From the NCBI GenBank assembly GCA_002337605.1, contig DDGL01000014.1, forward strand, positions 457,965 through 521,964: DNA of 64,000 bases, read 5' to 3'. The DNA comes from Flavobacteriaceae bacterium UBA1903. GTDB lineage: Bacteria; Bacteroidota; Bacteroidia; Flavobacteriales; Flavobacteriaceae. This document shows positions 33,988 to 42,255 of the stretch, piece after piece (positions within the stretch are counted from its first letter, which is position 1; each line of letters begins with the position of its first letter). The notes beneath the pieces were generated by a model. The model did no database searches. It was not told the DNA's origin and saw nothing but the letters and a program-made list of their open reading frames with translations. The translations under genes and the position numbers were made by a program.

Positions 33988-35013
33988 TCAACTCAAAAAC
34001 CAAGAGTAACTACTGTCACCCTCAATTGCCTTTGAGAGACCTTCAGCAAATGTGAAGGCATTCTCATTCCTATCAAGGAATGTGTCAATGTAGGAGCTCT
34101 TATTAGCTCCTGTAAAAAGATTGTAGACATTCCACATAGAAATATCTCCATCTTTGTTTCTACAAAAACTTTCATCTTCATAAAAGTCTTTTGCAATGGT
34201 ATTGAAATGACTATCTGTAAGCAATAGCTCTGGTAATTTGGCTCTTTCAACTTTAGGTAGATATTGAAAGAGTTTGGCTCTACCTATCAACTTTGCAAAT
34301 TGACTTTCAGACATCCTTTGCTTTTCAAGTTGAGTCATATAACTTAATTGCTGGTCAATATTATATGATTCAACTAATTCAATGATGTTATTGTTTAAAA
34401 TCTCTACACTATCTGCTTTCATCTCACTACTAAAACCATCTGTTGAAATACATAGATTACAACACACCATATTCTGAAATCCAATAAAGAACTTAAACTT
34501 TTCAGGACTTTTCTTGCTGTACAAGTTCTCTTGATTATAGGCTCTTACCCCTCCAATTGTCAATTCTAAATGATTTCCTCCTATGTTTGATGTAATGGAT
34601 GGCACTTTGGCTATCCAAGCCATTCTTTCATAATAAGTAGTCCTTTGATGGTCTTGTAATTCTGAAGTTGGTAACTGAAGTGCATCTGGTGTTCTACCTT
34701 TTATTTGATGACTGATTCTAATTTCAGGTTTTGCTAAACTTGTACCTAGAATATTTGAAACACCTTCTAAAGCAGTCTCAATAAATTGACTGTGACTTAT
34801 AGTAATTTCATTGTCCTTGCTGAAAACTGGTATTACACAATCCTCCTTTAAATGAGAAAGGCTAACACTTTTTGTATTAGCCTCAATAAAGGGGTTTGTT
34901 TTTTTGACTGTTTCTCTATGTTCTAGTACATCAGAAGAAATATTACTTTGCTCATTGTTATAGCTTTCCTGCTGATGTGCTATACCATTCTTATTAATTG
35001 TTTGAAGTTCCAT
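33988..35013 (-). CDS. DUF3871 family protein
   Basis: A 341-aa protein with the segment NPFIEANTKSVSLSHLKEDC and IPVFSKDNEITISHSQFIE, which I recognise as the DUF3871 opening; the family is common on Bacteroidota mobile elements and resembles the DUF932 phage/plasmid protein group. No catalytic motif is evident. The gene begins inside the end of the RecA-fold ATPase gene (20-base overlap), so the two are translationally coupled and probably act together in element maintenance or recombination. Function is not established. Confidence 0.78.
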   Translation of the reverse strand: MELQTINKNGIAHQQESYNNEQSNISSDVLEHRETVKKTNPFIEANTKSVSLSHLKEDCVIPVFSKDNEITISHSQFIETALEGVSNILGTSLAKPEIRISHQIKGRTPDALQLPTSELQDHQRTTYYERMAWIAKVPSITSNIGGNHLELTIGGVRAYNQENLYSKKSPEKFKFFIGFQNMVCCNLCISTDGFSSEMKADSVEILNNNIIELVESYNIDQQLSYMTQLEKQRMSESQFAKLIGRAKLFQYLPKVERAKLPELLLTDSHFNTIAKDFYEDESFCRNKDGDISMWNVYNLFTGANKSSYIDTFLDRNENAFTFAEGLSKAIEGDSSYSWFLS

Positions 35014-35854
35014 TTTTACTAAAGTTATTAGGGTTACTATTTATTTTACTTTTAAGAAAATTCTGTTGGTCAACAAATTGCTGATTAAGTATATCCTTTA
35101 AAGAAAGATTCTCTTTATAAAGAGTATTAAGTTCTTCTTGAGATGTACATTCTTTTATGGCTTGCTTAACCTCATCTACATCTGTACCTGCATTACACCA
35201 TTCTCTTATTTTCATACCTACCCCTTGAGTGATAATAAATTCTGGTTTATCACTAAAAAGATTGGTTCTATCTTTACTAGCAGTTGCAAAGTGTTTTATA
35301 TCAATATCAAAAACTATTGTAAATTCATATTCAACTCCATCTCTTTGCACAGCCTTTAAACCAACCTTCTCAGGAACATACTTTCCATTTTTCTGGTTGA
35401 GTACATAATCCTGTTTGGTCCTCATTGTGCTAATAAAGTGTGCCGGTGATTGTAATATTTTATCTACAAATGCTTTCTGCCTTGGAGTTACCTTATTCCA
35501 ATTTGTAAAGCTGTTTCCTGGCAGTTTACTGTGAAAGTCTATTAGTTCATCCCAACAATGAGAAATGCTGTCTAAGATGATTACATCCATTCCTGCATTA
35601 ATACAGATGTCAATTGCCTCTATATACTTTTCAGGTGTGTATGGTGGTTGCAAGTTGATTACATTGTAGTTTCCTAAATGGGCATATAAATCACTACTTC
35701 CATTTTCAGTATCAACTACTGCTACTTTTGAAAGGTTGTCAGCAGTTAATCCCTTTGCTATAAGTAATGCAGACATAGATTTTCCACTACCACTACTACC
35801 TTGTAATGCCATTTTTATCTTGGCTTTTTTCCTTTGTGATTGTCTTAATTGCAT
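34994..35854 (-). CDS. RecA-fold ATPase (AAA_24 / Sak4-like)
   Basis: A 286-aa P-loop ATPase. Walker A is GSSGSGKS (about residues 20-27), Walker B is DVIILDSISHCW (about 113-124), with the conserved PRQKAFVD and FISTMRTKQDYV segments of the phage AAA_24 / Sak4-type family. These proteins are thought to work with single-strand annealing or ssDNA-binding partners during phage or element recombination. It is first in a two-gene unit with the DUF3871 gene. The leader carries the AACTTAAAAATTAAATT-ATG pattern shared by other island genes. Confidence 0.85.
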   Translation of the reverse strand: MQLRQSQRKKAKIKMALQGSSGSGKSMSALLIAKGLTADNLSKVAVVDTENGSSDLYAHLGNYNVINLQPPYTPEKYIEAIDICINAGMDVIILDSISHCWDELIDFHSKLPGNSFTNWNKVTPRQKAFVDKILQSPAHFISTMRTKQDYVLNQKNGKYVPEKVGLKAVQRDGVEYEFTIVFDIDIKHFATASKDRTNLFSDKPEFIITQGVGMKIREWCNAGTDVDEVKQAIKECTSQEELNTLYKENLSLKDILNQQFVDQQNFLKSKINSNPNNFSKNGTSNN

Positions 35855-35892
35855 AATTTAATTTTTAAGTTAATAATCTTAAATTTCTATAT

Positions 35893-35923
35893 TAAAAAAG
35901 GCTCCCATTTCTGAGAGCCTTTT
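35893..35923 (-). terminator. Terminator of the integrase gene
   Basis: AAAAGGCTC / GAGCCTTTT inverted repeat just past the integrase stop at 35926, with a T run on the minus strand. Confidence 0.85.
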
Positions 35924-35925
35924 GT

Positions 35926-37155
35926 TTAAGCATATTTTAGTTTTGGTTCTTCAAGGAGTTTTTTGACTTCTTCATCTAGTTCATAATCTCCAAATTCCTT
36001 TAAATAAGCCTTGGTGACTTCAATGTTAGAATGCCCCATAAGTTGACTAATCTTATCTGTACTTACATCTAAAAATTTTAGATTGGTGGCAAAACTGTGC
36101 CTTGCAACATAGCTAGTCAATGTCTTGTTGATATTTTGAATAGTTGCTATTTCCTTTAGTTTTTTATTATATCTACTCAAGACCTTGTGCTTTCTATTTG
36201 CAATTTGTTTTGGAGTAAGGTCATCACTTAATAAAATTGGAAATATATAAGAAGATGAAGGATGTGCTTCTTTATAGTAATTCAAAATTTCTTGCATTGG
36301 CTCACTAATAGAAATATTGAATTTCTTTTTAGTTTTAGACCTACTATATTGGATTCTTCCACCAATAATATTTTCCCATTTCAATAACATCATATCGTGG
36401 AAATTCATTCCTCTTGCATAATAGCTAAACAAAAAATAATAATAAGCATTAATCAAAGTAGGGTGTTTTTCAAGGTCTAAGCCTTTAAAAGAATTCATCT
36501 CATCCCTTAGTAGTGCCTGTTTTGATTCACTACTTTTAAGCTTAGAAATTTTATAATATCTAAAAGGATAATATTCTTGTTTAGTAATTCCCTTTTTAAT
36601 GGCATCATTAAAAAGTGCTCTAAGTTCTCTCATTTTCACACCAATTCCACCATCATTATTACCTGTGCTTCTTAAATAAGTCTCATATTTACTTAGCAAA
36701 CTAGCATCAATTTGTCTAAACCCGATTTTATGGTTTTTAATGAATTTGAAAAATGACCTATAAGTATCTTTATATGCTTTTGCATTTCCAATTCTGCCAG
36801 CTTTTTCAAGGTCAGTAATTTTATCTAACCAGAATTCTGAAACATTAAGCTTGGAAATTTCCTTTCCTCTAAATTTTGCCTCAAACATATCCAATGTATA
36901 ATCTTCTTCATTCATCGTAAACTCATCAATAATTTTCAATGCTTTTTCTTGAAGTTTTAACAACACTCTATTCCTTTGAATATAGTTTTTATGAGACCTT
37001 TTAAATTTTGTGTTTTTTTCATCCCATTCATCCTTAACAGTCTTCATACCTAGAGTTATTACTTTGATTTTCCTGTCTTTAATGACTCTCATTATTAAAG
37101 AATGTTCACCGTTAATGTTTGCTTTAGATTTCAATATTATATTTATACTTGCCAT
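35926..37155 (-). CDS. Tyrosine recombinase (integrase) of the island
   Basis: Catalyses site-specific integration and excision at tRNA-Asn. The ATG at 37155 (MASINIILKSK) gives 410 aa; an upstream in-frame start at 37209 is less likely. The N-terminal Arm-DNA-binding domain (about 1-80) and SAM-like core-binding domain (about 100-200) precede the catalytic domain. Catalytic residues, numbered from this start, are Arg248 (YYARGMNF), a Lys near 275, Arg352 (SYVARHSFAT, with Tyr replacing the first His of HxxR as in many Bacteroidota enzymes), His375 (LMGHSN) and nucleophile Tyr384 (AYLKEF). It is the last gene of an excisionase-Rep-integrase unit. Confidence 0.94.
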   Translation of the reverse strand: MASINIILKSKANINGEHSLIMRVIKDRKIKVITLGMKTVKDEWDEKNTKFKRSHKNYIQRNRVLLKLQEKALKIIDEFTMNEEDYTLDMFEAKFRGKEISKLNVSEFWLDKITDLEKAGRIGNAKAYKDTYRSFFKFIKNHKIGFRQIDASLLSKYETYLRSTGNNDGGIGVKMRELRALFNDAIKKGITKQEYYPFRYYKISKLKSSESKQALLRDEMNSFKGLDLEKHPTLINAYYYFLFSYYARGMNFHDMMLLKWENIIGGRIQYSRSKTKKKFNISISEPMQEILNYYKEAHPSSSYIFPILLSDDLTPKQIANRKHKVLSRYNKKLKEIATIQNINKTLTSYVARHSFATNLKFLDVSTDKISQLMGHSNIEVTKAYLKEFGDYELDEEVKKLLEEPKLKYA

Positions 37156-37215
37156 AATGTTTATTTTTAGTTGACAAATTCCACATATACTACTATTGGA
37201 AAGTGTCATTATTTT

Positions 37216-38112
37216 TTAATTTGATATTAGAAAATTGAATTTCTCTATAAGTGAATTCCTAACCTTCTCTTGAGTACTATTCAAACCATAATGTTCAATT
37301 AGGGCTAAGAATTCATTTTTATGATTCATTTTAGTTTGCCTAGAATAGAAGCTGATTTCCTTTTCCCAATAATCGGGGTTTGAATATTTTAACCATTTTG
37401 TCTTATGTACTTCCGAATCAAAACTTATATTCTTTTGTGAATCAATAATTAGTAATTCATCAAACTTTTCTAAATAATGGTTAAATACATCTCTCAACAG
37501 TTCCTTATCTCTCAAATCATCAAGGCAATAAATACCAAATTTATTGATGCTTCTTGCTCTGATAAACTTGATTTCAAACCTAAGTATATTACCAGGACGC
37601 TTATATTGTTTAGCCTTGTCGTATATTTTAATTAGATAATCAGTGTATGTGAATTGTTTTAACTTGCCCTTACCTCCAAATTCTCTATTACTGTTATAGT
37701 TCTTATCCTTGAATGTAAATACATTGTTTTCTACAAGTTCCTCTGCCGGCACATCAGTTCTGATATTCAATCCAAATTCCATATTGGTAATCTTGATCTT
37801 AGTTGAATCAATTAGTTTGGAAGACATATAATCCAATACCTCAACTATGTTTGAATACTTGAAATCATTATAATTATGCTGCTCTTTCTCATTTACTTGA
37901 TTATACAACTTATGAATTGAGTTTTGTACAAATCCTGACTTCTTACAGATTTTAATATCCATAGTCTCATCTAATTTTGCCTTATACGGATACCCTATTT
38001 CTCCTGTTTGAAAGTTGAAAGTTCCTTTTACCTCATCAAAATTTTCTTCTGACATCACAAATGGCTCAAGTTTACTTTTGTCGGTATATTGAATTTTTAT
38101 AAAATCTATCAT
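37216..38112 (-). CDS. Putative Rep-like protein
   Basis: A 298-aa protein that resembles replication-initiator proteins of plasmids and filamentous-phage-like elements. The segment YLIKIYDKAKQY followed by ILRFEIKFIRA (about residues 155-185) is the kind of K-x-YDK plus RFE pattern found in gene II/X or Rep proteins. It lacks a visible HUH motif. It sits between the excisionase-like gene (three bases apart) and the integrase, so it may allow the excised form to replicate. The assignment rests on pattern memory and is moderate. Confidence 0.6.
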   Translation of the reverse strand: MIDFIKIQYTDKSKLEPFVMSEENFDEVKGTFNFQTGEIGYPYKAKLDETMDIKICKKSGFVQNSIHKLYNQVNEKEQHNYNDFKYSNIVEVLDYMSSKLIDSTKIKITNMEFGLNIRTDVPAEELVENNVFTFKDKNYNSNREFGGKGKLKQFTYTDYLIKIYDKAKQYKRPGNILRFEIKFIRARSINKFGIYCLDDLRDKELLRDVFNHYLEKFDELLIIDSQKNISFDSEVHKTKWLKYSNPDYWEKEISFYSRQTKMNHKNEFLALIEHYGLNSTQEKVRNSLIEKFNFLISN

Positions 38113-38115
38113 CCC

Positions 38116-38409
38116 TTATTTCTTTAAGGTTTGTGACAGATATTTTTCAATACCATTTTCTATTTCATCCGTGGATTCTACTTTTCCATTAAAAATCCAC
38201 TCATCTAGCTCTTGCCTCTTGAAATAAATCATTTTTCCATTCGGCACATAAAAGGGTATTTCCCTTTTACTAGTTAGCTTATACAGGCTAGATTTTGATT
38301 GCCCCAAGTAAATGGAAGCCTCTTTTAATGATAAAATCTCTTTTTTTTGCACTTGCTCATTTATGAGTAGTTGCTCAATTCTTGTTAGTTGCTTTTGGAT
38401 AAATTCCAT
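38116..38409 (-). CDS. Excisionase-like HTH protein
   Basis: A 97-aa DNA-binding protein of the HTH_17/MerR-like excisionase type: LSLKEASIYLGQSKSSLYKL and PFYVPNGKMIYFKRQELDEWI (residues about 26-73) form the winged helix that reads DNA. Such proteins direct recombinase toward excision. It starts the unit running through the Rep-like gene to the integrase. Palindromic and tandem-repeat DNA lies directly upstream (38422-38530) and could be its target. Confidence 0.88.
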   Translation of the reverse strand: MEFIQKQLTRIEQLLINEQVQKKEILSLKEASIYLGQSKSSLYKLTSKREIPFYVPNGKMIYFKRQELDEWIFNGKVESTDEIENGIEKYLSQTLKK

Positions 38410-38421
38410 AACTTAAAATGT

Positions 38422-38441
38422 TATGGATAGTCGACTACCCG
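38422..38441. repeat. Palindrome upstream of the excisionase gene
   Basis: TAGTCGACTA (38428-38437) is a perfect 10-base palindrome, extended imperfectly by GGA and CCC. It may be an operator or recombination-related site; no direct proof. Confidence 0.4.
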
Positions 38442-38469
38442 GTTAATAATGAAACAAAGAAACACAACA

Positions 38470-38495
38470 AAAAACCCTTTGGAATCAAAGGGTAA
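38470..38495 (-). terminator. Terminator of the 291-aa gene
   Basis: ACCCTTT / AAAGGGT stem (38474-38480 and 38487-38493), followed by a T run on the minus strand. Confidence 0.8.
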
Positions 38496-38530
38496 GAGAG
38501 GTGTAAGACAAAGTGTAAGATGAAATGTAA
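38491..38530. repeat. Four 12-bp tandem iterons
   Basis: The motif GTAAGA recurs with a period of about 12 bases (ggtaagagag, gtgtaagacaaa, gtgtaagatgaa, atgtaaggtt). It lies between the 291-aa gene stop and the excisionase/Rep unit. Iterons of this kind are typical binding sites for Rep or recombination accessory proteins. Confidence 0.55.
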
Positions 38531-38532
38531 GG

Positions 38533-39408
38533 TTACTCTAAAAACTGTTCTTTCAACAAATTGATATTGTATTCAATATTTGAATACTTACTTTTTGCCT
38601 TTTCAGAAGCCCTGCTTTTTGAAGCATAAATAATGGAGCTGGTAAAAGGTGTTTTTTGTTTGCTTAAGAACATTCCACTCTTTTCAATACTGTTAGGATT
38701 GAGATTATTAAAGAAAATTTCAAGTGATGCCAGGTAATGTGCTACTAAGGCATTTCCGCACATAAAAATAATTTGACTTTCTGGAACTGGTTTTGGTGTA
38801 GTAAATACAGTAACAAAGGTATGCTCATCTATAACTGAGTCGTCTATTAAATTCATCTCATAAGTAGAGACATATAATTCTTTGAAAAAGGACCACTTCA
38901 AATCCTTACAACCAAAATAAGTAGTAGAAAGATTTATTTGTAATATATGATTAAATAGCTTGTGGTGTCCGGATATATCCTCAAACAAAATCTTTAAGTC
39001 CGTAATAAGCTTCTCTATATGTGATGTTATAATATCCTCAAATGAAAAATCGATTGCTCTTTTTATTCTGAGATAGGCTTTATCTAATTCATCAAAATTT
39101 GCTTTTAAATATGATTTGAAGTCTTCTAAGGAAGTTTCTGTTTTTAACTCTTTTAAATAGGACAATACCTCCTTCCTATTCTGTTCAAGCTTTATTGAAA
39201 TAAAATCATTTCTGGTAATAATTGAGCTTGAGAAAATTGCATTTTCAGAATCTTCAATCATTTCAAAATTTACATATTCATCTTTATCTTGATAATAAAA
39301 ATAACCTTTATCAATCAAATCACTATTTCCTAAAAATTTCTCATTAAGATTTTTTAATTCCTCATTAAAGGCGATATCATAATAAAGTTGAAAAATAGAA
39401 GCACGCAT
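38533..39408 (-). CDS. Hypothetical protein at island right end
   Basis: An unrecognised 291-aa protein, mostly alpha-helical, without signal peptide or membrane segment. Its C-terminal part (KTPFTSSIIYASKSRASEKAKSKY) is basic, suggesting nucleic-acid contact. It is the first gene inside attR, upstream of the excisionase-Rep-integrase unit and separated from it by a terminator and iterons. Similar position on Bacteroidota islands is common, but I cannot name a family. Confidence 0.6.
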   Translation of the reverse strand: MRASIFQLYYDIAFNEELKNLNEKFLGNSDLIDKGYFYYQDKDEYVNFEMIEDSENAIFSSSIITRNDFISIKLEQNRKEVLSYLKELKTETSLEDFKSYLKANFDELDKAYLRIKRAIDFSFEDIITSHIEKLITDLKILFEDISGHHKLFNHILQINLSTTYFGCKDLKWSFFKELYVSTYEMNLIDDSVIDEHTFVTVFTTPKPVPESQIIFMCGNALVAHYLASLEIFFNNLNPNSIEKSGMFLSKQKTPFTSSIIYASKSRASEKAKSKYSNIEYNINLLKEQFLE

Positions 39409-39446
39409 AAATAAAAACTCTTGAAAGTAAAAGTATGGAACTTTTG

Positions 39447-39471
39447 AAAATGTTTTACTATTGTTTTACTC
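39447..39471 (+). repeat. Right subterminal 25-bp repeat, candidate integrase arm site
   Basis: Identical in sequence and orientation to 17944-17968. It contains two TGTTTTACT units 11 bases apart and lies about 75 bases inside attR. Confidence 0.6.
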
Positions 39472-39515
39472 CTAAAAAAAGAAAAGCCTCTACATCTCTG
39501 TAAATGGTTTCATAA

Positions 39516-39546
39516 ACAAAAAAATCCCCGCTATTGCGGGGATTAA
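39516..39546 (-). terminator. Terminator of the intact tRNA-Asn
   Basis: Stem AATCCCCGC / GCGGGGATT with a four-base loop and a T run on the minus strand, immediately downstream of tRNA-Asn. The flanking bases (tttcataaac and ggggatta) are the same as at the left end of the island. Confidence 0.88.
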
Positions 39547-39596
39547 AAAGCTCCTCTTCTTGGGCTCGAACCAAGGACCCTCTGATTAACAGTCAG
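39545..39596 (-). repeat. attR: 52-bp core repeat within tRNA-Asn
   Basis: Identical to 17784-17835. Crossing over within it left the full tRNA here and its 3' copy at the left. Confidence 0.9.
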
Positions 39597-39624
39597 ATGC
39601 TCTAACCAACTGAGCTAAAGAGGA
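39551..39624 (-). tRNA. tRNA-Asn (anticodon GTT)
   Basis: A complete cloverleaf: acceptor TCCTCTT / AAGAGGA, D arm GCTC...GAGC, anticodon stem TCTGA / TCAGA around loop CTGTTAA with anticodon GTT, T arm CTTGG TTCGAGC CCAAG, discriminator G. CCA is not encoded. It is 74 nt long. The 5' part belongs to the chromosome and the 3' part from the anticodon stem onward lies within the attR repeat of the island. Confidence 0.95.
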
Positions 39625-39657
39625 ATTTATTTTCTTTAACTTTTTATTTTTTATTTG

Positions 39658-39743
39658 CTCCTCTTCTTGGGCTCGAACCAATCCCGAAAACTTTCGGGAC
39701 TCGATTAACAGTCAGATGCTCTAACCAACTGAGCTAAAGAGGA
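39658..39743 (-). tRNA. tRNA-Asn-like gene with a palindrome in the variable arm
   Basis: Acceptor, D arm, anticodon (GTT), T arm and discriminator match the neighbouring tRNA-Asn exactly. The variable loop region is replaced by a palindrome TCCCGAAA / TTTCGGGA (39682-39699), making 86 nt. The 3' anticodon-stem strand reads TCGAG instead of TCAGA, which weakens the stem (one mismatch and two G-T pairs by hand). It may be a non-functional copy or an unusual tRNA with a long variable arm. Confidence 0.7.
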
Positions 39744-39849
39744 ATTTCATATAGAAAATTAAAAGGTATTACCCTTTTAGCGGATGCAAATATAATCTAT
39801 TTTTTAAGTATGCAAAACAAGTAATTAATTTTTTTAAACTTTTTACACG

Positions 39850-42255
39850 TTAGAATGCATAGCTCGCAGCCACAATTAAATTTCTTCCCGCCGCAGTAAT
39901 ACCACTACTGTAAGGTCTATAGCGCTGGTCTGTAATATTTTCCAGTACTGCGTTTACCTGTAGTGCTTCTGTAATACTGTATTGAGCACCAAAATTTAAG
40001 GTATACCAGTTAGGCGCAAACGGATTGCCATTGTCATCTAACGCATATAAAAAATCATTGTTTACCTGGCTTGGTGCTAAGTCTTCAAAATCAAACTGAC
40101 CGTTGTATTCTGCAAAAGCATCTAGCTTCAACTTTTTCCATTGATACACTAAGTGACTATTCCCAAACTGAGGTGCAATGTGTCGGCTGGGAGCTTTTGT
40201 ACCATCGTCTTCTTCGGCAAAACCATCGGTAATATTGTAATGTGAAGTAAGCTGTAAATCTCTTGTGAAGTTTACTTCTACACCTACTTCAAAACCATAA
40301 ACCTCTGCCTTGGCAGCATTTTGAATGGCCTGCACCGTACTTAACTCTCCTTGATACTCAATTTCAGTTACACCATTTAAATTAAAATCTCTCCGTACCA
40401 ACGCATCTTCTAATACCGTATAGAATGTAGCCATCTCCAGTTTAAATACCTTGCTAAAATCCAAGGTTGCTCCTAATTCACCATTATAAGCATATTCAGA
40501 CTTCAGGTCTGGATTTGGCACTACAACACTTCCTGGCTCGCTGTCGAAGATCTTTCCAACATCGTCAATGTTGGGAGCTCTAAAAGCGGTTCCAAAATTA
40601 AGCTTCCACCCTAAAATGTCGCTCGCTTGCCAGGCAAGACCAGCACTTCCTGTTAAGGCACCTGTACTTATATTTGCTTCTGAAAAAGGAAAATCGAAAA
40701 ACCGGTCATCGAACGTAGCATCCACTAAAATATGATTATACCGCAATCCTCCTTGTAAAGACAATGTCTCAGTGAGTTTTGATTGCAAACTAGCATAGGC
40801 AGCTAAAGACTGCCAAGTACTGCCATCCGGGTATCTAGATGCGTCTGGAGTGCTAGTGCCATTGGTAATATCTGTTTGTTGTCCTTCACTGTTTACTTGG
40901 TTGAATACATACTCTACACCATAATTAAATTTTGCTTTGTTCCAGTCCTTCTCAAAATCCCAAGCCGCGGTGTACGCATTTACTTTTTCTTCTGTTTGAA
41001 ATAAAATTGACTCTCCAAAATCTCTATCATTTCGACTTTCTTTAAATCTTTGAAAAGAAATTGTAGCTATACTTTCATCAAAGAAGCCATTATTATAAGC
41101 CGTATTTCTTGCTTGTAAGTTTCCAGAAATCCATTCTTGTGGCCCGTAGTACCACTCTGCTGAGCGAAGTTCGCCATCTCGCCTGCGAATTAAGCGATCG
41201 TATCTTGGGTAGTCACTTGTGGTTGTGTAAAAAAGCCCTAAATTAAAATCCCATTTATCAGAGGGCATATACCGAATCTTTTGCATGGCGTTTATCTGGT
41301 TATACCCCGTAGGTTTTTGTACCAATGGATCTTCATTAGGCACTACCGTATCTACTCCATTGATAGTTTCCACAAATTCGGTACGTAAATAGTCGTCTGG
41401 CCCCTTGCTTCCCATTCGCAAGTCGTCAAAATCGCTATAGGTTACACTGGTCAAAAACGCCCATTCTTTCATGCCGATATTAAAATCGAAATGCCCTGTT
41501 TTTTCGTTATTAGCGGTTGCGTATCGTGCGGTTCCATTTCCTGAAATAGCCATGCCGTCTTCAAAAGAAAACTTTGGTTTTTTGGTGTAGAAATTCATTA
41601 CCCCTCCAACCGCATCACTTCCATAGGGGACAGATCCGGGACCTAAAATAACTTCGGTTCGCTCAATAGCAAAAGGGTCTATTGAGATGACGTTTTGAAC
41701 ATTTCCGCCACGAAAAATCGCTGTATTAAACCGAACTCCGTCCACAGCAATTAGCAATCGGTTGGTAGAAAAGCCACGAATTAAAGGGCTCCCACCCCCT
41801 AACTGACTCTTTTGAACGTATACTTGCCCGCTACTCTCGAGTAAATCTGCAGCTGTTTGCGGATTACTAAAAAGCACATCTTCACTTGTTATGCTCACCA
41901 CCTGCTGGGGCACATCCCGTTTGCTTTGTCCGAATTTTGACACGGAGAGCACAACCTCGTCTAATTTACTGGCGTCTTCCTGTAAAAAAACAATGCCGTT
42001 TGTAATTTGATTTTTAACTGTACTAAATTCCAGATGGGAAATATGCTTAAATGTAATTTCCTCTGAAGAATTAAATGCTGAAATATCTACCTTCCCATCA
42101 AAATCTGTAACACCAGACTTGGATTTATCTGAATTGTAAATCGCTACCCCTGAAATTGGGCTATTAGTAATTTGATCTTGTACGGTAATAATTTGAGCAG
42201 AAAGTGAGATGAAAAACAGTAAGGCTACAAAGGTTAAAGATAATCGTAAGGTCAT
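39850..42255 (-). CDS. TonB-dependent outer-membrane receptor
   Basis: An 801-aa outer-membrane receptor. A signal peptide (about 1-20) is followed by a carboxypeptidase-regulatory-like domain (about 22-95, PISGVAIYNSDKSKSGVTDFDGKV). The plug domain has SPLIRGFSTNRLLIAVDGVR and IDPFAIERTEVILGPGSVPYGSDAVGGV. The 22-strand barrel runs to the C-terminal Phe (IVAASYAF). The plug resembles heme, siderophore or cobalamin-type receptors rather than SusC, and no SusD gene is nearby. The substrate is unknown. It starts within the recO stop (ATGA). Confidence 0.92.
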   Translation of the reverse strand: MTLRLSLTFVALLFFISLSAQIITVQDQITNSPISGVAIYNSDKSKSGVTDFDGKVDISAFNSSEEITFKHISHLEFSTVKNQITNGIVFLQEDASKLDEVVLSVSKFGQSKRDVPQQVVSITSEDVLFSNPQTAADLLESSGQVYVQKSQLGGGSPLIRGFSTNRLLIAVDGVRFNTAIFRGGNVQNVISIDPFAIERTEVILGPGSVPYGSDAVGGVMNFYTKKPKFSFEDGMAISGNGTARYATANNEKTGHFDFNIGMKEWAFLTSVTYSDFDDLRMGSKGPDDYLRTEFVETINGVDTVVPNEDPLVQKPTGYNQINAMQKIRYMPSDKWDFNLGLFYTTTSDYPRYDRLIRRRDGELRSAEWYYGPQEWISGNLQARNTAYNNGFFDESIATISFQRFKESRNDRDFGESILFQTEEKVNAYTAAWDFEKDWNKAKFNYGVEYVFNQVNSEGQQTDITNGTSTPDASRYPDGSTWQSLAAYASLQSKLTETLSLQGGLRYNHILVDATFDDRFFDFPFSEANISTGALTGSAGLAWQASDILGWKLNFGTAFRAPNIDDVGKIFDSEPGSVVVPNPDLKSEYAYNGELGATLDFSKVFKLEMATFYTVLEDALVRRDFNLNGVTEIEYQGELSTVQAIQNAAKAEVYGFEVGVEVNFTRDLQLTSHYNITDGFAEEDDGTKAPSRHIAPQFGNSHLVYQWKKLKLDAFAEYNGQFDFEDLAPSQVNNDFLYALDDNGNPFAPNWYTLNFGAQYSITEALQVNAVLENITDQRYRPYSSGITAAGRNLIVAASYAF

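Larger units (their letters stand above)
17784..39596. mobile_element. Integrative genomic island inserted in tRNA-Asn
   Basis: An island of about 21.8 kb bounded by 52-bp identical direct repeats (17784-17835 and 39545-39596), which are the 3' part of tRNA-Asn from the anticodon stem onward. The right copy completes an intact tRNA-Asn and the left copy is the displaced 3' fragment, the classic outcome of tyrosine-recombinase integration into a tRNA. The integrase (35926-37155) and an excisionase-like gene lie near the right end. A 25-bp repeat is also shared by the two subterminal regions. Cargo is an eight-gene defence block. No relaxase or secretion genes are seen, so self-transfer is not supported. 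Confidence 0.9.

Noticed and set aside
17784..39596. Self-transmissible conjugative element (ICE) or prophage
   Set aside because: No relaxase, coupling protein, mating-pair or structural phage genes are present, despite the integrase, ATPase and RadC genes.
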